The notes below the pieces were generated by a model, which ran no database searches, was not told the origin of the DNA, and saw only the letters and a list, made by a program, of their open reading frames with translations. DNA of 33,956 nt from PVC group bacterium. Its GTDB lineage: Bacteria > Verrucomicrobiota > Kiritimatiellia > UBA8416. Both the position numbers and the translations under genes were made by a program. The DNA lies in contig PXBF01000066.1 of assembly GCA_003567005.1 (NCBI GenBank), positions 1-33,956 on the forward strand, in the 5' to 3' direction. Each line of letters begins with the position of its first letter. Position 1 is the first letter of the stretch. Positions 10,632 to 18,350 of this stretch are shown piece after piece.

Positions 10632-10694
10632 TGTTTGTCTCCTAGGTACGTGTGTAAAGAGAAGAGATGAAAATGGTGTGATCTGGAGAGTGGT

Positions 10695-11216
10695 ATGATT
10701 CGGGGACAAGCTTGTGGTACAAGGCTGATTTGGGTGGCAGTATTTTTGCTTGTTGCATTAGGGGGCAATCTTGTGAGAGCCCAACACGATCTAGGCGCCG
10801 GTTTTCACTACTGGAGTGTGATCGACGATATTGACGTGACGAATCTGGATGACAGCGGTTTTTCGTATTTTGTGAATTATCGTTATCGCTTTCAGGGCCC
10901 CGTGCGTTTAGAGCTTGCATTGGAGCGGCTGCCAGATCGATTTGGTAAGGACGCTTATGCTCCACAAGTTTTTCTTATTGCGGGGAACCAGCTTTATATT
11001 GGTGCTGGTCTAGGAGGGGTATATACAGATGGATCTTTTTCGGATGAGCCATTTTATGCGATGAAAGCGGGGCTCTCCTTGCCGCTGCCCTTTTGGTTGC
11101 GGTTCGATATTTCGGCACAGTATCGGTTTAATGATTTTGCTGATTTACGTGATGAGGACCGTAAAATCGGGACTGATACGGTATTTCTCGGTGCGGCTTT
11201 GCGTCTCACCTTATAA
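10695..11216 (+). CDS. Predicted small outer-membrane beta-barrel protein
   Basis: The product is 173 residues. The signal peptide spans residues 1-29 (hydrophobic core LIWVAVFLLVALGG, cleavage after VRA). The mature part of about 145 residues shows roughly eight amphipathic strands (for example FSYFVNYRYRF, QLYIGAGLGGVY, LRFDISAQYRF), consistent with an OmpA/OmpW-sized eight-stranded barrel, and ends VFLGAALRLTL. The ribosome site GGAGAG lies just before the ATG. Its stop codon directly abuts the longest possible cysS start, so transcription may continue into cysS. No family assignment or ligand can be given. Confidence 0.75.
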   Translation: MIRGQACGTRLIWVAVFLLVALGGNLVRAQHDLGAGFHYWSVIDDIDVTNLDDSGFSYFVNYRYRFQGPVRLELALERLPDRFGKDAYAPQVFLIAGNQLYIGAGLGGVYTDGSFSDEPFYAMKAGLSLPLPFWLRFDISAQYRFNDFADLRDEDRKIGTDTVFLGAALRLTL

Positions 11217-11258
11217 ATGAATGGTCTTATGAGCCAGTTAGAACCGGAAACAAATGTT

Positions 11259-12638
11259 ATGAAAATATTCAATACGATGACGCGCTCGCTGGAGGATCTC
11301 GTTCCATTGGATGGCACACATGTTCGGATGTATACATGTGGTCCAACTGTATATAACGCTGCCCATATCGGCAATTTCCGTACATATGTATTCGAGGATT
11401 TGTTGCGCAGACAGATTCAGCGTAGTGGGTATGGCGTCACGCAGGTCATGAACCTGACCGATGTGGATGACAAGACCATTCGCGGTGCAGAGGAAGCTGG
11501 CATTTCGCTCGACGCATACACAAAGCCCTTCAAGGAGATGTTTTTTGCTGATGTTGATCTGTTAGGTATTGAGCGGGCTGAGCATTATCCTGCGGCGACG
11601 GATCATATTGCCGAGGTTATAGCGTTAATTTCGCGACTTTTCGAAAAAGGGTATGCTTATCAATCCGAGGATGGTTCGGTGTATTTCAGTATTGCCAAAT
11701 TTTCGGGTTATGGGCGTTTGGGAAAAATTGATTTAGCGGGGATGCAGGCTGGTGCTCGTGTTGCGCATGATGAGTACGAGAAAGAGAATGTGGCGGATTT
11801 TGCCCTTTGGAAAGCGTGGGATGCGAATGATGGCGCGGTGAAATGGGATTCGCCCTGGGGGCCTGGTCGACCAGGTTGGCATATCGAGTGTTCGGCGATG
11901 AGCATGCGTTATCTGGGTGATAGCTTTGATATACACACGGGTGGGGTAGATAATATTTTCCCTCATCATGATGATGAGATCGCACAGAGTGAGGCGGCAA
12001 CGGGGAAACCCTTTGTTCGCTATTGGATGCATTCGGCACATCTGATTGTTGATGGAAAAAAAATGTCTAAATCAGCGGGCAATTTCTACACCTTACGCGA
12101 TATCATCGCAAAAGGCTACAGCGGTCGAGAGATTCGCTATGTCTTGTTGTCGGGGCATTATCGGCAACAGTTGAATTTCACGTTTGATGCGGCCGATGCG
12201 GCGAAAGTGGCCTTGGGGCGCATTGATGATTTTATGGAACGGTTGCGTTTGCATGGCGGGACAGGTGATGCATTGCCCTCTTGGGCTGTTGAGGCAAAAG
12301 ATGCATTTGATGCAGCGATGGATCACGATTTGAATGTTCCGGAGGCCTTAGCTGCTGTTTTTGCATTGGTGCATGCAGGCAATAAAGCCTTAGACCGTGG
12401 TGAGAAGGGCTTTGGCGCGGCCGTTCTAGACATGATTATGGATATGGATCGGGTATTGGGTGTATTGGTGAAACCGGAAGAGTCTATTCCTGCGGAGGTG
12501 CAGTCTTTGCTGGATGAACGTGCGGTTGCACGCGCATCCAAAGACTGGGCAGCTTCGGACCGTTTACGAGATGAACTGGCAGCCTTGGGGTGGGCGGTAC
12601 GGGATACGCCTGATGGGCAGAAGGTGACGCAGCGGTGA
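11259..12638 (+). CDS. cysS: Cysteinyl-tRNA synthetase
   Basis: Class I aminoacyl-tRNA synthetase that charges tRNA-Cys in the cytoplasm. From the ATG at 11259 it is 459 residues, the usual length. Motifs are the Zn-ligand CGPTVYN near residue 27, HIGN (the HIGH motif) near residue 36, a second Zn cysteine in ECSAMSM, the PHHDDEIAQSE zinc region, and KMSKSAGN (the KMSKS loop). The open frame extends to 11217, immediately after the barrel gene stop, but the extra 14 residues are not part of the family core. A weak GGAA precedes 11259. Ends just before the hairpin-rich gap at 12640-12887. Confidence 0.95.
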   Translation: MKIFNTMTRSLEDLVPLDGTHVRMYTCGPTVYNAAHIGNFRTYVFEDLLRRQIQRSGYGVTQVMNLTDVDDKTIRGAEEAGISLDAYTKPFKEMFFADVDLLGIERAEHYPAATDHIAEVIALISRLFEKGYAYQSEDGSVYFSIAKFSGYGRLGKIDLAGMQAGARVAHDEYEKENVADFALWKAWDANDGAVKWDSPWGPGRPGWHIECSAMSMRYLGDSFDIHTGGVDNIFPHHDDEIAQSEAATGKPFVRYWMHSAHLIVDGKKMSKSAGNFYTLRDIIAKGYSGREIRYVLLSGHYRQQLNFTFDAADAAKVALGRIDDFMERLRLHGGTGDALPSWAVEAKDAFDAAMDHDLNVPEALAAVFALVHAGNKALDRGEKGFGAAVLDMIMDMDRVLGVLVKPEESIPAEVQSLLDERAVARASKDWAASDRLRDELAALGWAVRDTPDGQKVTQR

Positions 12639-12656
12639 AATATGGGTGTCGCAGTA

Positions 12657-12723
12657 CAGTAGGGGTGCCCCAGTCCCTTGGGCTATCCCGGGGATGCCCC
12701 AAGGGACTGGGGCACCCCTACTG
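12657..12723. repeat. Perfect 26-bp inverted repeat (REP-like hairpin)
   Basis: Bases 12657-12682 are the exact reverse complement of 12698-12723, with a 15-base GC-rich loop holding a small inner ATCC/GGAT stem. There is no T-tract directly after it, so it is not a standard terminator. Its length, perfection and position between genes are typical of dispersed palindromic elements (REP or MITE-like) or of an mRNA-stabilising structure between cysS and tmk. Confidence 0.85.
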
Positions 12724-12764
12724 ACGTGGTTCGATATAAAAACTGAAGTTATAGGTAAGGGAGT

Positions 12765-12787
12765 AGCAGGTTTCGGGAAAACCTGCT
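12765..12787. repeat. Inverted repeat AGCAGGTTT/AAACCTGCT
   Basis: A 9-bp perfect stem (12765-12773 with 12779-12787) around a five-base loop. It shares its arm sequence (AGCAGGTT) with the hairpin at 12808-12833, so the two are related copies 34 bases apart. Confidence 0.7.
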
Positions 12788-12807
12788 GCACTGGGATCGG
12801 TCTGGGT

Positions 12808-12833
12808 AAAGCAGGTTGTGTCAACCTGCTTTT
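12808..12833 (+). terminator. Hairpin with short T-run, possible weak terminator
   Basis: An 11-bp perfect stem (12808-12818 with 12822-12832) closes on a three-base loop and runs into TTTT at 12830-12833. It lies 55 bases before tmk. It could terminate cysS transcription or attenuate tmk, but the T-run is short. Confidence 0.5.
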
Positions 12834-12887
12834 GTGGTGGATGATGAGAAAATTTGCAGACAACGTTGACGTTACTGGCGGAGAGTC

Positions 12888-13550
12888 ATGAAGGGTGTGT
12901 TTATTACGTTTGAGGGCCCTGAAGGCGGAGGGAAGTCGACTCAGATTCAACTTCTCGCCAAGGTTCTGCAAGCGCATGGGCAAGAGGTCGTGCTGGCGCG
13001 CGAGCCAGGCGGTACCCCCGCGGGAGAGGTGATTCGGAATTTGCTACAGCACGATGTGGCGGGTGAGCGTTTATGTGCGGCTTCCGAGACCCTGCTCTTT
13101 TCTGCCAGTCGTGCCCAGCTTGTGCATGAAGTGATTCGGCCTGCGCTAAAGCGTGGTGCAACGGTTTTGTGTGATCGTTTTGCAGATTCCACTACAGCAT
13201 ATCAAGGTTATGGTCGTGGCTTTGACCCGGAAGAGTTGGCGCATTTACATACCTTTACGCTCGGACAATATTGGCCAGATGTTACTTTGCTGCTGGATAT
13301 TCCCGTCGAGATCGGGTTTGCGCGTATTCAATCCCGGCAGGGAGCGGCGGAGAAGGCGCTTGATCGTATGGAGCGAGAAGCGCAGGATTTTCATATGCGT
13401 GTTGCGGATGGGTTCCGTTCACTGGCAGCACGTTATGCTGAACGCTTTCGTGTTGTTGATGCGACGCAATCAGCCGATGTGGTTCACGCGGCGATTGTGT
13501 CTGCGTTGCAACCGTGGTTTCCCTCATTGGCAACTGGAGGTGCGGTATGA
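12888..13550 (+). CDS. tmk: Thymidylate kinase
   Basis: Phosphorylates dTMP to dTDP for DNA synthesis in the cytoplasm. The 220 residues are normal for the family. Motifs are the P-loop GPEGGGKST at about 10-18, the REPGGTPAGE loop at about 39-48 (substrate region), DRFADSTTAYQGYGRG around residue 96 (the DR motif) and a lid segment with Arg residues near 150 (QSRQG). It starts 55 bases after the second hairpin, with GGAGAG before the ATG at 12888. It overlaps the next gene, holB, by ATGA, so the two are translationally coupled. The order tmk, holB, ricT is also known from Bacillus and relatives. Confidence 0.95.
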   Translation: MKGVFITFEGPEGGGKSTQIQLLAKVLQAHGQEVVLAREPGGTPAGEVIRNLLQHDVAGERLCAASETLLFSASRAQLVHEVIRPALKRGATVLCDRFADSTTAYQGYGRGFDPEELAHLHTFTLGQYWPDVTLLLDIPVEIGFARIQSRQGAAEKALDRMEREAQDFHMRVADGFRSLAARYAERFRVVDATQSADVVHAAIVSALQPWFPSLATGGAV

Positions 13551-14515
13551 CGGTTGATCAAGCCTATGCTTATCTGGAGCAAAGTGTTGTAGCAGGCAGG
13601 CTGGCACAAGCGTATGTTATTGAAGCATCACCTCGGGGCAATGGGTTGGTGTTAGCCAATCGGCTGATGCAGCGACTTTTTTGCACGGATACGGAAAAGC
13701 CTTGCGGCGTATGTAACGGGTGTCGAGGTGTTGCGCATGCTACGCATCCAGATTTGCATCGTATTGAACCAGAGAAGAAATCACGTGTTATATCTGTGGA
13801 TGCTATGCGGGCATTTCAGCATGCTTTTGTGACAACATCCTTTAGTGGTGGTTGGAAAGTGGGATTGATCATGAATGCGGATTGTTGTCATGCTTCTTCG
13901 GCCAATGCCTTTCTCAAGACGCTGGAAGAGCCGCCAGAACAGACGCTGTTTCTGTTGTTGACAGATCAAGTGCAGCGATTGTTGCCGACCGTTCTGTCGC
14001 GTTGTCAACGCATATCCTTGGCTGGTGGGGATGCCGTATTGCCGCCCGGTGACGCCTATGATGCCGTTATGGATGTTTTGCGACATATGGGGGGGATGGG
14101 GCGAATTGGAGCAATGTCATCGGCTGCTGAACTGGCACGGGTGATGAAATCGTTAAAAGAGTCACTGGTCAAAGAAGAGAAGACATTGGCGCGGGAGGAA
14201 GAGCAGGATATTGATGCGGAAACCATTGATGGACGTGCAGGCGCACGTTACCGTGAGGTTCGGCAGCAAATCCTGATGATGATTTTGTGTTGGTTGCGGG
14301 ACGGATTGTTGTTGTTTACTGGAAGTGATCAAGATTTGCTTCGTTTCCCGGAGGAATTGGAGTATTTGCGTACCGCTGTTCCGGCGTCCTATCAGGAAGG
14401 GTTGCAGCGTATCCGCATAATGGAGGCAGCGATTACCCAAATGAATCGCAACATGCCGGAATCATTGACGCTGGGGCATGCATTCCTTAGTCTGTACGGT
14501 ACGTCTCGATCATAA
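13547..14515 (+). CDS. holB: DNA polymerase III clamp-loader subunit delta prime
   Basis: AAA+-fold, ATPase-inactive subunit of the replicative clamp loader. The start at 13547 overlaps the tmk stop (ATGA) and follows GGAGG; the frame is open further upstream, but inside tmk. The 322 residues fit the family. The zinc-binding cysteines are C46, C53, C56 and C59 (CGVCNGC), followed by HPDLHRIEPE. The sequence NAFLKTLEEPPEQTLFLLLT is the hallmark of delta prime/DnaX proteins, and the SRC motif (TVLSRCQRI) contributes the arginine that stimulates ATP hydrolysis in the neighbouring subunit. No Walker A motif is present, as expected. The C-terminal third is less conserved. Confidence 0.9.
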   Translation: MTVDQAYAYLEQSVVAGRLAQAYVIEASPRGNGLVLANRLMQRLFCTDTEKPCGVCNGCRGVAHATHPDLHRIEPEKKSRVISVDAMRAFQHAFVTTSFSGGWKVGLIMNADCCHASSANAFLKTLEEPPEQTLFLLLTDQVQRLLPTVLSRCQRISLAGGDAVLPPGDAYDAVMDVLRHMGGMGRIGAMSSAAELARVMKSLKESLVKEEKTLAREEEQDIDAETIDGRAGARYREVRQQILMMILCWLRDGLLLFTGSDQDLLRFPEELEYLRTAVPASYQEGLQRIRIMEAAITQMNRNMPESLTLGHAFLSLYGTSRS

Positions 14516-14548
14516 TCTATCAGGCACGAGCCAAAGGATATCACGGCT

Positions 14549-15397
14549 ATGGATAAACATGTCACAGTTGAAATTGCTCCGGGAGAGCAGGTGATATGTT
14601 ATTGTCCCGAAAAAGTTGCCATCCACATTGGCGATCAATGCTTGTTTGCAGATGGCGAGTTGGTTGAGTGTGGCGTTATCCTTGACGAGCATGGCTGTGT
14701 TGATTCTGCGGAGAGTCTCATTCCCCAAATTATACGATGTGCCACATTACAAGATCAGGCTAGGGCACGGGAAAATGCCTTATTGGCGCAAATGGCGGAA
14801 GATTCGTGCAAGCAACATGTGCGCACCTTAGCCTTAGATATGCGCTTAGTATTGGTACGCTATTCGTTTGATCGCAAAATGTTGCTTGTCGTTTTTGCTG
14901 CTGAGGAGCGTGTAGACTTTCGTGAATTGATTAAACGTCTGGCGTCAGATTTTCATTGCCGGATAGAAATGCGGCAAATTGGGGTTCGCGATGAAGCTTC
15001 GATTATAGGGGGTATGGGGCCTTGTGGAAGAGAGCATTGTTGCACGGCATGGTTACGGCGATTTGAGAGTGTCAATGTGCGTATGGCACGTACGCAGAGT
15101 TTGTCCCTGAATCCTTTGAACATCAGCGGTATGTGTGGTCGTTTGAAGTGTTGTTTGCGTTATGAGGATGAACAATACCGCGGTGCCTTGCGGGGTTTGC
15201 CCCGTGAGGGAAGCTATGTTGAGGGGCCGGATGGTGTCGGGCGTGTGGTAGAACTACAGATCATGCTCCAGCGGGTTCGCGTACGCTTAGAAGATGGCCG
15301 GGTTTTCACATATCCGGCATCAGAGGTACATATGTTACATCAGCGTCCAACATGTCGGAAACATCGAATAAAAATAGATGATGGAGAGACAGCGTGA
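14549..15397 (+). CDS. ricT: PSP1-domain protein, RicT (YaaT)-like
   Basis: 282 residues with the PSP1 C-terminal signature. GPCGREHCC (cysteines 159, 164, 165) and GMCGRLKCCLRYE (cysteines 196, 201, 202) are the conserved cysteines that in Bacillus RicT bind a [4Fe-4S] cluster with RicA and RicF. There the Y-complex promotes RNase Y-dependent mRNA maturation and affects competence and sporulation. The role here is inferred, and no ricA or ricF is in the window. The start at 14549 is preceded by AAAGGA. The N-terminal 60 residues are a divergent beta region. It sits directly after tmk-holB, as in Firmicutes, and its stop overlaps the aroQ start (GTGA). Confidence 0.88.
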   Translation: MDKHVTVEIAPGEQVICYCPEKVAIHIGDQCLFADGELVECGVILDEHGCVDSAESLIPQIIRCATLQDQARARENALLAQMAEDSCKQHVRTLALDMRLVLVRYSFDRKMLLVVFAAEERVDFRELIKRLASDFHCRIEMRQIGVRDEASIIGGMGPCGREHCCTAWLRRFESVNVRMARTQSLSLNPLNISGMCGRLKCCLRYEDEQYRGALRGLPREGSYVEGPDGVGRVVELQIMLQRVRVRLEDGRVFTYPASEVHMLHQRPTCRKHRIKIDDGETA

Positions 15398-15840
15398 AGA
15401 TTTTAATATTGAATGGTCCTAATTTAAATATGCTAGGCCAACGGGAGCCGGCAGTGTACGGGCGTGAGACATTAGAAGAGATCATGGGGCGTCTCGCATC
15501 TGAGGCTTCGCGTCTGGGGGTTGAAATGATTTGTGAGCAAAGCAATGCCGAAGGTGCGCTTGTTCGTATGGTGCAGGATGCTGTAGTGGAGGGAATGGCA
15601 GGAATCATCCTCAATCCTGCGGCTTACACGCATACGAGTATTGCCTTGCGTGACGCGATTAAGGGCAGTGGGTTACCTTGTGTTGAAGTGCATTTGAGTA
15701 ACACCCATGCAAGAGAGGTATTTCGTCACAAAAGTTTGACTGCCGGGGTATGTATCGGGCAAATTCAAGGTTTTGGTGGATATGGATATGTGTTGGCACT
15801 TCAGGGATTGTATGAATATTTGAAAGCGAGACCTTCATGA
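15394..15840 (+). CDS. aroQ: Type II 3-dehydroquinate dehydratase
   Basis: Converts 3-dehydroquinate to 3-dehydroshikimate in the shikimate pathway. 148 residues, forming the usual dodecameric enzyme. Motifs are LILNGPNLNMLGQREPAVYG with catalytic Tyr22, NPAAYTHTS with Asn74 and His80, EVHLSNTHARE with His100 as the catalytic base partner and the flexible-lid Arg107, then GQIQGFGGYGY. The GTG start overlaps the ricT stop, and the gene's own stop overlaps the next ATG (ATGA), so it is tightly coupled on both sides. No other aromatic-pathway gene lies nearby. Confidence 0.95.
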   Translation: MKILILNGPNLNMLGQREPAVYGRETLEEIMGRLASEASRLGVEMICEQSNAEGALVRMVQDAVVEGMAGIILNPAAYTHTSIALRDAIKGSGLPCVEVHLSNTHAREVFRHKSLTAGVCIGQIQGFGGYGYVLALQGLYEYLKARPS

Positions 15841-16358
15841 GAACGCTACATCGGTTTCTGACATTATTTGCCTATGCTTTCGTGTTGGCTTTGGGCATCG
15901 GTTTTTTTGTGCTTTCCTTGTACGGGTGGGCTTGGCGTGGTTTTTTTACGCATCTCGCCACGATCCGTTGGGTGGGGATACCGGTTGGTATTTTGCTATG
16001 CGTTTTTGGTGTGTTCTGGATGGCCGGAGAAGTGTGTGTAGCGGGACGCAACCGATTTCTTGCCTTTCGCAATGAGGGGGGAGCTGTCAATATCAGCACG
16101 CAGGCCATTTCAGAGTATTTGGGTAAACTGGCTCCTGGTTTTCCGTCTATCGTTCATATGCGTGCTGAAGTTGAACCCGTTCGGCGAAAAATCGATATTA
16201 TTTTGCATATTCGGATAAAAGCCGGGCCACAGCTACATGAGATTTGCGAGGTACTGCAGAAGCGTGTGCGGGAAAGTATGGAGACTGGCTTGGGGATACA
16301 CGATGTCCGCCATGTAATCGTGCGAGTAAAGGAAATAAGCGGGGAGCACCGCGCGTAG
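15837..16358 (+). CDS. amaP: AmaP-like membrane protein of the Asp23/alkaline shock family
   Basis: 173 residues with two membrane segments (about 8-30 and 45-65) joined by a short loop, followed by a soluble domain of about 105 residues (VNISTQAISEYL, VEPVRRKIDIILHIRI, VRHVIVRVKEI). This layout matches the alkaline shock response membrane anchor AmaP, which in Gram-positive bacteria holds Asp23 at the membrane and is linked to envelope stress. An Asp23/YloU-type partner is not in the window. The function in this apparently diderm organism is unknown. It overlaps the aroQ stop by ATGA. Recognition rests on topology and the conserved beta pattern, so the symbol is tentative. Confidence 0.75.
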   Translation: MRTLHRFLTLFAYAFVLALGIGFFVLSLYGWAWRGFFTHLATIRWVGIPVGILLCVFGVFWMAGEVCVAGRNRFLAFRNEGGAVNISTQAISEYLGKLAPGFPSIVHMRAEVEPVRRKIDIILHIRIKAGPQLHEICEVLQKRVRESMETGLGIHDVRHVIVRVKEISGEHRA

Positions 16359-16455
16359 TTTCTGGTGGCGCTGTGTGTGTGTGCATGCACCTGTATCGGA
16401 ATCAAGGTTGTGTGTTTTTTTTGCATGAGACGATACGCAAAGGGGAGTGAATGCT

Positions 16456-17367
16456 ATGGCGGATCTTGGAATGGTTGTGGTGGGGTCGGTCGGCCTCGAC
16501 AGTATTGAGACACGTTACGAGAAGCGTAAGGATGTGATTGGCGGATCTGTTAGTTATGCTTGCACCGCAGCCTCCTTTTTTACCAAAGCAGGGATGGTGG
16601 GTGTTGTCGGTACCGATTTTCCTGAGGAGGCCCTCAAGCAGTATCGCAAATTCGGGATTGATCTTGCGGGTCTTGTGACAGCGGAAGGTAAAACCTTTCG
16701 TTGGGGCGGGGTATATGCCGAAGATATGATGCATCGGACGACGCGTTTTACCGAATTGAATGTATTTGCAGATTTTCATCCACAGCTTCCTGCCTCGTAT
16801 TGTGATGTTCCATTCGTGATGTTGGGCAATATTTCGCCCGAACTGCAATTGGAAGTATTGTCGCAAGTAAACGGAGCACGTTTTGTCGTGGCCGACACAA
16901 TGGATTTATGGATTAACATTGCAGATGAAGCGTTGGCAGAAGTGATTCAAAAAGTAGATATGCTTTTGTTGAATGATGATGAGGCGCGCTTGCTGACAGG
17001 TGAGCACCAACTGCTACAATCCGCGTATTGGATTCTGGATCGTGGTCCGCGGTATGTTGTCATTAAAAAGGGAGAGCATGGCGCTATGCTCATCACAAAA
17101 GATGCCCTTGCTATTATACCGGCTTATCCTGTCGATAAGGTTGTAGACCCAACGGGGGCGGGGGACTGCTTTGCTGGCGGTTTTCTCGGCTATCTGACAG
17201 GCCGCGGCGGTACGGACCTTCGTTCTGTCCGTGAAGCGTTATTGTACGGTAGTGTGATTGCGTCTTTCGGTGTTGAAGCATTCAGTTTGGAACGGTTTGC
17301 ATCTATGACACCTGCCGATATTGAAGAACGCGCTGCCCATTTAAGAGACATGGTTCGTTTCGATTAA
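16456..17367 (+). CDS. PfkB-family (ribokinase-like) carbohydrate kinase
   Basis: About 303 residues. The start ATG at 16456 has GGGGAG at 16442-16447; a GTG at 16447 is the alternative. The ribokinase fold is shown by the N-terminal VVVGSVGLDSIET, the GGSVSYACTAA glycine region (about residues 30-40) and the PfkB signature 2, DPTGAGDCFAGGFLGYL, near 231-247, with the catalytic Asp in GAGD. The N-terminal signature is somewhat divergent. The substrate cannot be fixed: ribose, adenosine, fructose or a modified sugar are all possible. It is the last gene before the bidirectional terminator, 97 bases after amaP. Confidence 0.85.
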   Translation: MADLGMVVVGSVGLDSIETRYEKRKDVIGGSVSYACTAASFFTKAGMVGVVGTDFPEEALKQYRKFGIDLAGLVTAEGKTFRWGGVYAEDMMHRTTRFTELNVFADFHPQLPASYCDVPFVMLGNISPELQLEVLSQVNGARFVVADTMDLWINIADEALAEVIQKVDMLLLNDDEARLLTGEHQLLQSAYWILDRGPRYVVIKKGEHGAMLITKDALAIIPAYPVDKVVDPTGAGDCFAGGFLGYLTGRGGTDLRSVREALLYGSVIASFGVEAFSLERFASMTPADIEERAAHLRDMVRFD

Positions 17368-17431
17368 TGCATCGCATGTTTTTTTAGGTATCGACGGGTA
17401 TTGTCTGCATACATATCCGTTCCATGGCAAA

Positions 17432-17461
17432 AAAAAAGCGCACCCGAAGGTGCGCTTTTTT
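17432..17461. terminator. Bidirectional rho-independent terminator
   Basis: A stem of 13 pairs, including the A/T flanks (17432-17444 with 17449-17461), with GCGCACC/GGTGCGC as core, closes on a CGAA tetraloop. It is flanked by A- and T-runs, so it works in both directions. It separates the convergent PfkB kinase gene and pseudopilin gene. Confidence 0.92.
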
Positions 17462-17472
17462 GTTTGTATGCT

Positions 17473-18153
17473 TTAGTTACGCAATACAGGACGACTTCTA
17501 CGCGATGGGTTGTAGTTGTCCATCAAATTATCATCGTCAAATTGCGGATGATCCGGATTGAATAACTCACCCGGCATAATGCGGAGAGATCCGCCACGCG
17601 TGAAAACGATAGCTTGTGTATCGCCAAATGGGCTTTCATCTTCATCGAGGGTTGGTGTTTGATCGGTTTCACTGCCCGTTTGGATATTGCGTGTCAGGAT
17701 GAAGGGCATGCTGTCCGGTGTTCCACCACGTGCCAGATTAGCTACAACCACCCATGGATTTACGTCTGACTCCCAATCGTTATGACTGCGCACACCTCTC
17801 ACACCGTGAACAGCAAAAAAGCGGAAGTCGAATTCATCCAGAGAGACACCTTGCTCGATATATTGATTATCTACGATGTATAGAAGATAATCGGTTGCGT
17901 CGGTATATTCGTCGTGATCGTCTGTGGGCCATACGGAATCACGGCCAACGGCTTCGCGATCAAGGCTTACGCCATATACGGCGAGATGGATCTGCCTGGC
18001 CACGTTACCTGCTCGAATCGCACGAGCGCGATCCAACGCGCCTGATATAGCGGGGAAGAGGAGTGCTGCAAGGATACCTATGATGGCAATAACTACGAGC
18101 AGCTCGATCAGGGTGAAACCTTTGGTTTGTTGTGAACGCGTACGTTTTGACAT
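17473..18153 (-). CDS. Type II secretion-like pseudopilin, verrucomicrobial type
   Basis: 226 residues. A short basic leader ends in KG, cleavage would leave FTLIELLVVIAIIGILAALL at the new N-terminus, and the conserved Glu at +5 is present (E17). The hydrophobic helix (13-35) is a type IV pilin/pseudopilin helix. The C-terminal domain is a long acidic beta region with no cysteine pairs, quite unlike the short G-subunit domain of standard T2SS. Many PVC bacteria carry large numbers of such orphan proteins, with an unknown role in fibres or secretion. No prepilin peptidase or secretion ATPase lies nearby. The start has GAGGAG on the minus strand, and a good sigma-70 promoter lies about 80 bases upstream. 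Confidence 0.88.
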   Translation of the reverse strand: MSKRTRSQQTKGFTLIELLVVIAIIGILAALLFPAISGALDRARAIRAGNVARQIHLAVYGVSLDREAVGRDSVWPTDDHDEYTDATDYLLYIVDNQYIEQGVSLDEFDFRFFAVHGVRGVRSHNDWESDVNPWVVVANLARGGTPDSMPFILTRNIQTGSETDQTPTLDEDESPFGDTQAIVFTRGGSLRIMPGELFNPDHPQFDDDNLMDNYNPSRRSRPVLRN

Positions 18154-18232
18154 GCTTACTCCTCTTCGTAATTCGAATGTTTTGTTTTACCGACAGATTA
18201 AACGTTAATCTTGTCTACCTGAACTTAGCTCT

Positions 18233-18262
18233 ATAATACCCGCCTCTATCCTGATGGGTCAA
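18233..18262 (-). promoter_or_regulatory. Sigma-70-type promoter for the pseudopilin gene
   Basis: On the minus strand TTGACC (18262-18257) and TATTAT (18238-18233) are separated by 18 bases, matching five of six positions in each consensus box. The leader to the start codon at 18153 is about 75 bases. The fit is good but was assessed only by eye. Confidence 0.65.
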
Positions 18263-18350
18263 GCGAGATTCTTATTTTCTACAATATAACTGATTTTACT
18301 ATATGCTGAACCCGTATGGAGCAGACATGAGACGATCTATTGGATTCCTA

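Noticed and set aside
12646..12891. 81-residue open frame overlapping the tmk start
   Set aside because: Its sequence is the translation of the three hairpins, so the frame is an artefact of palindromes.
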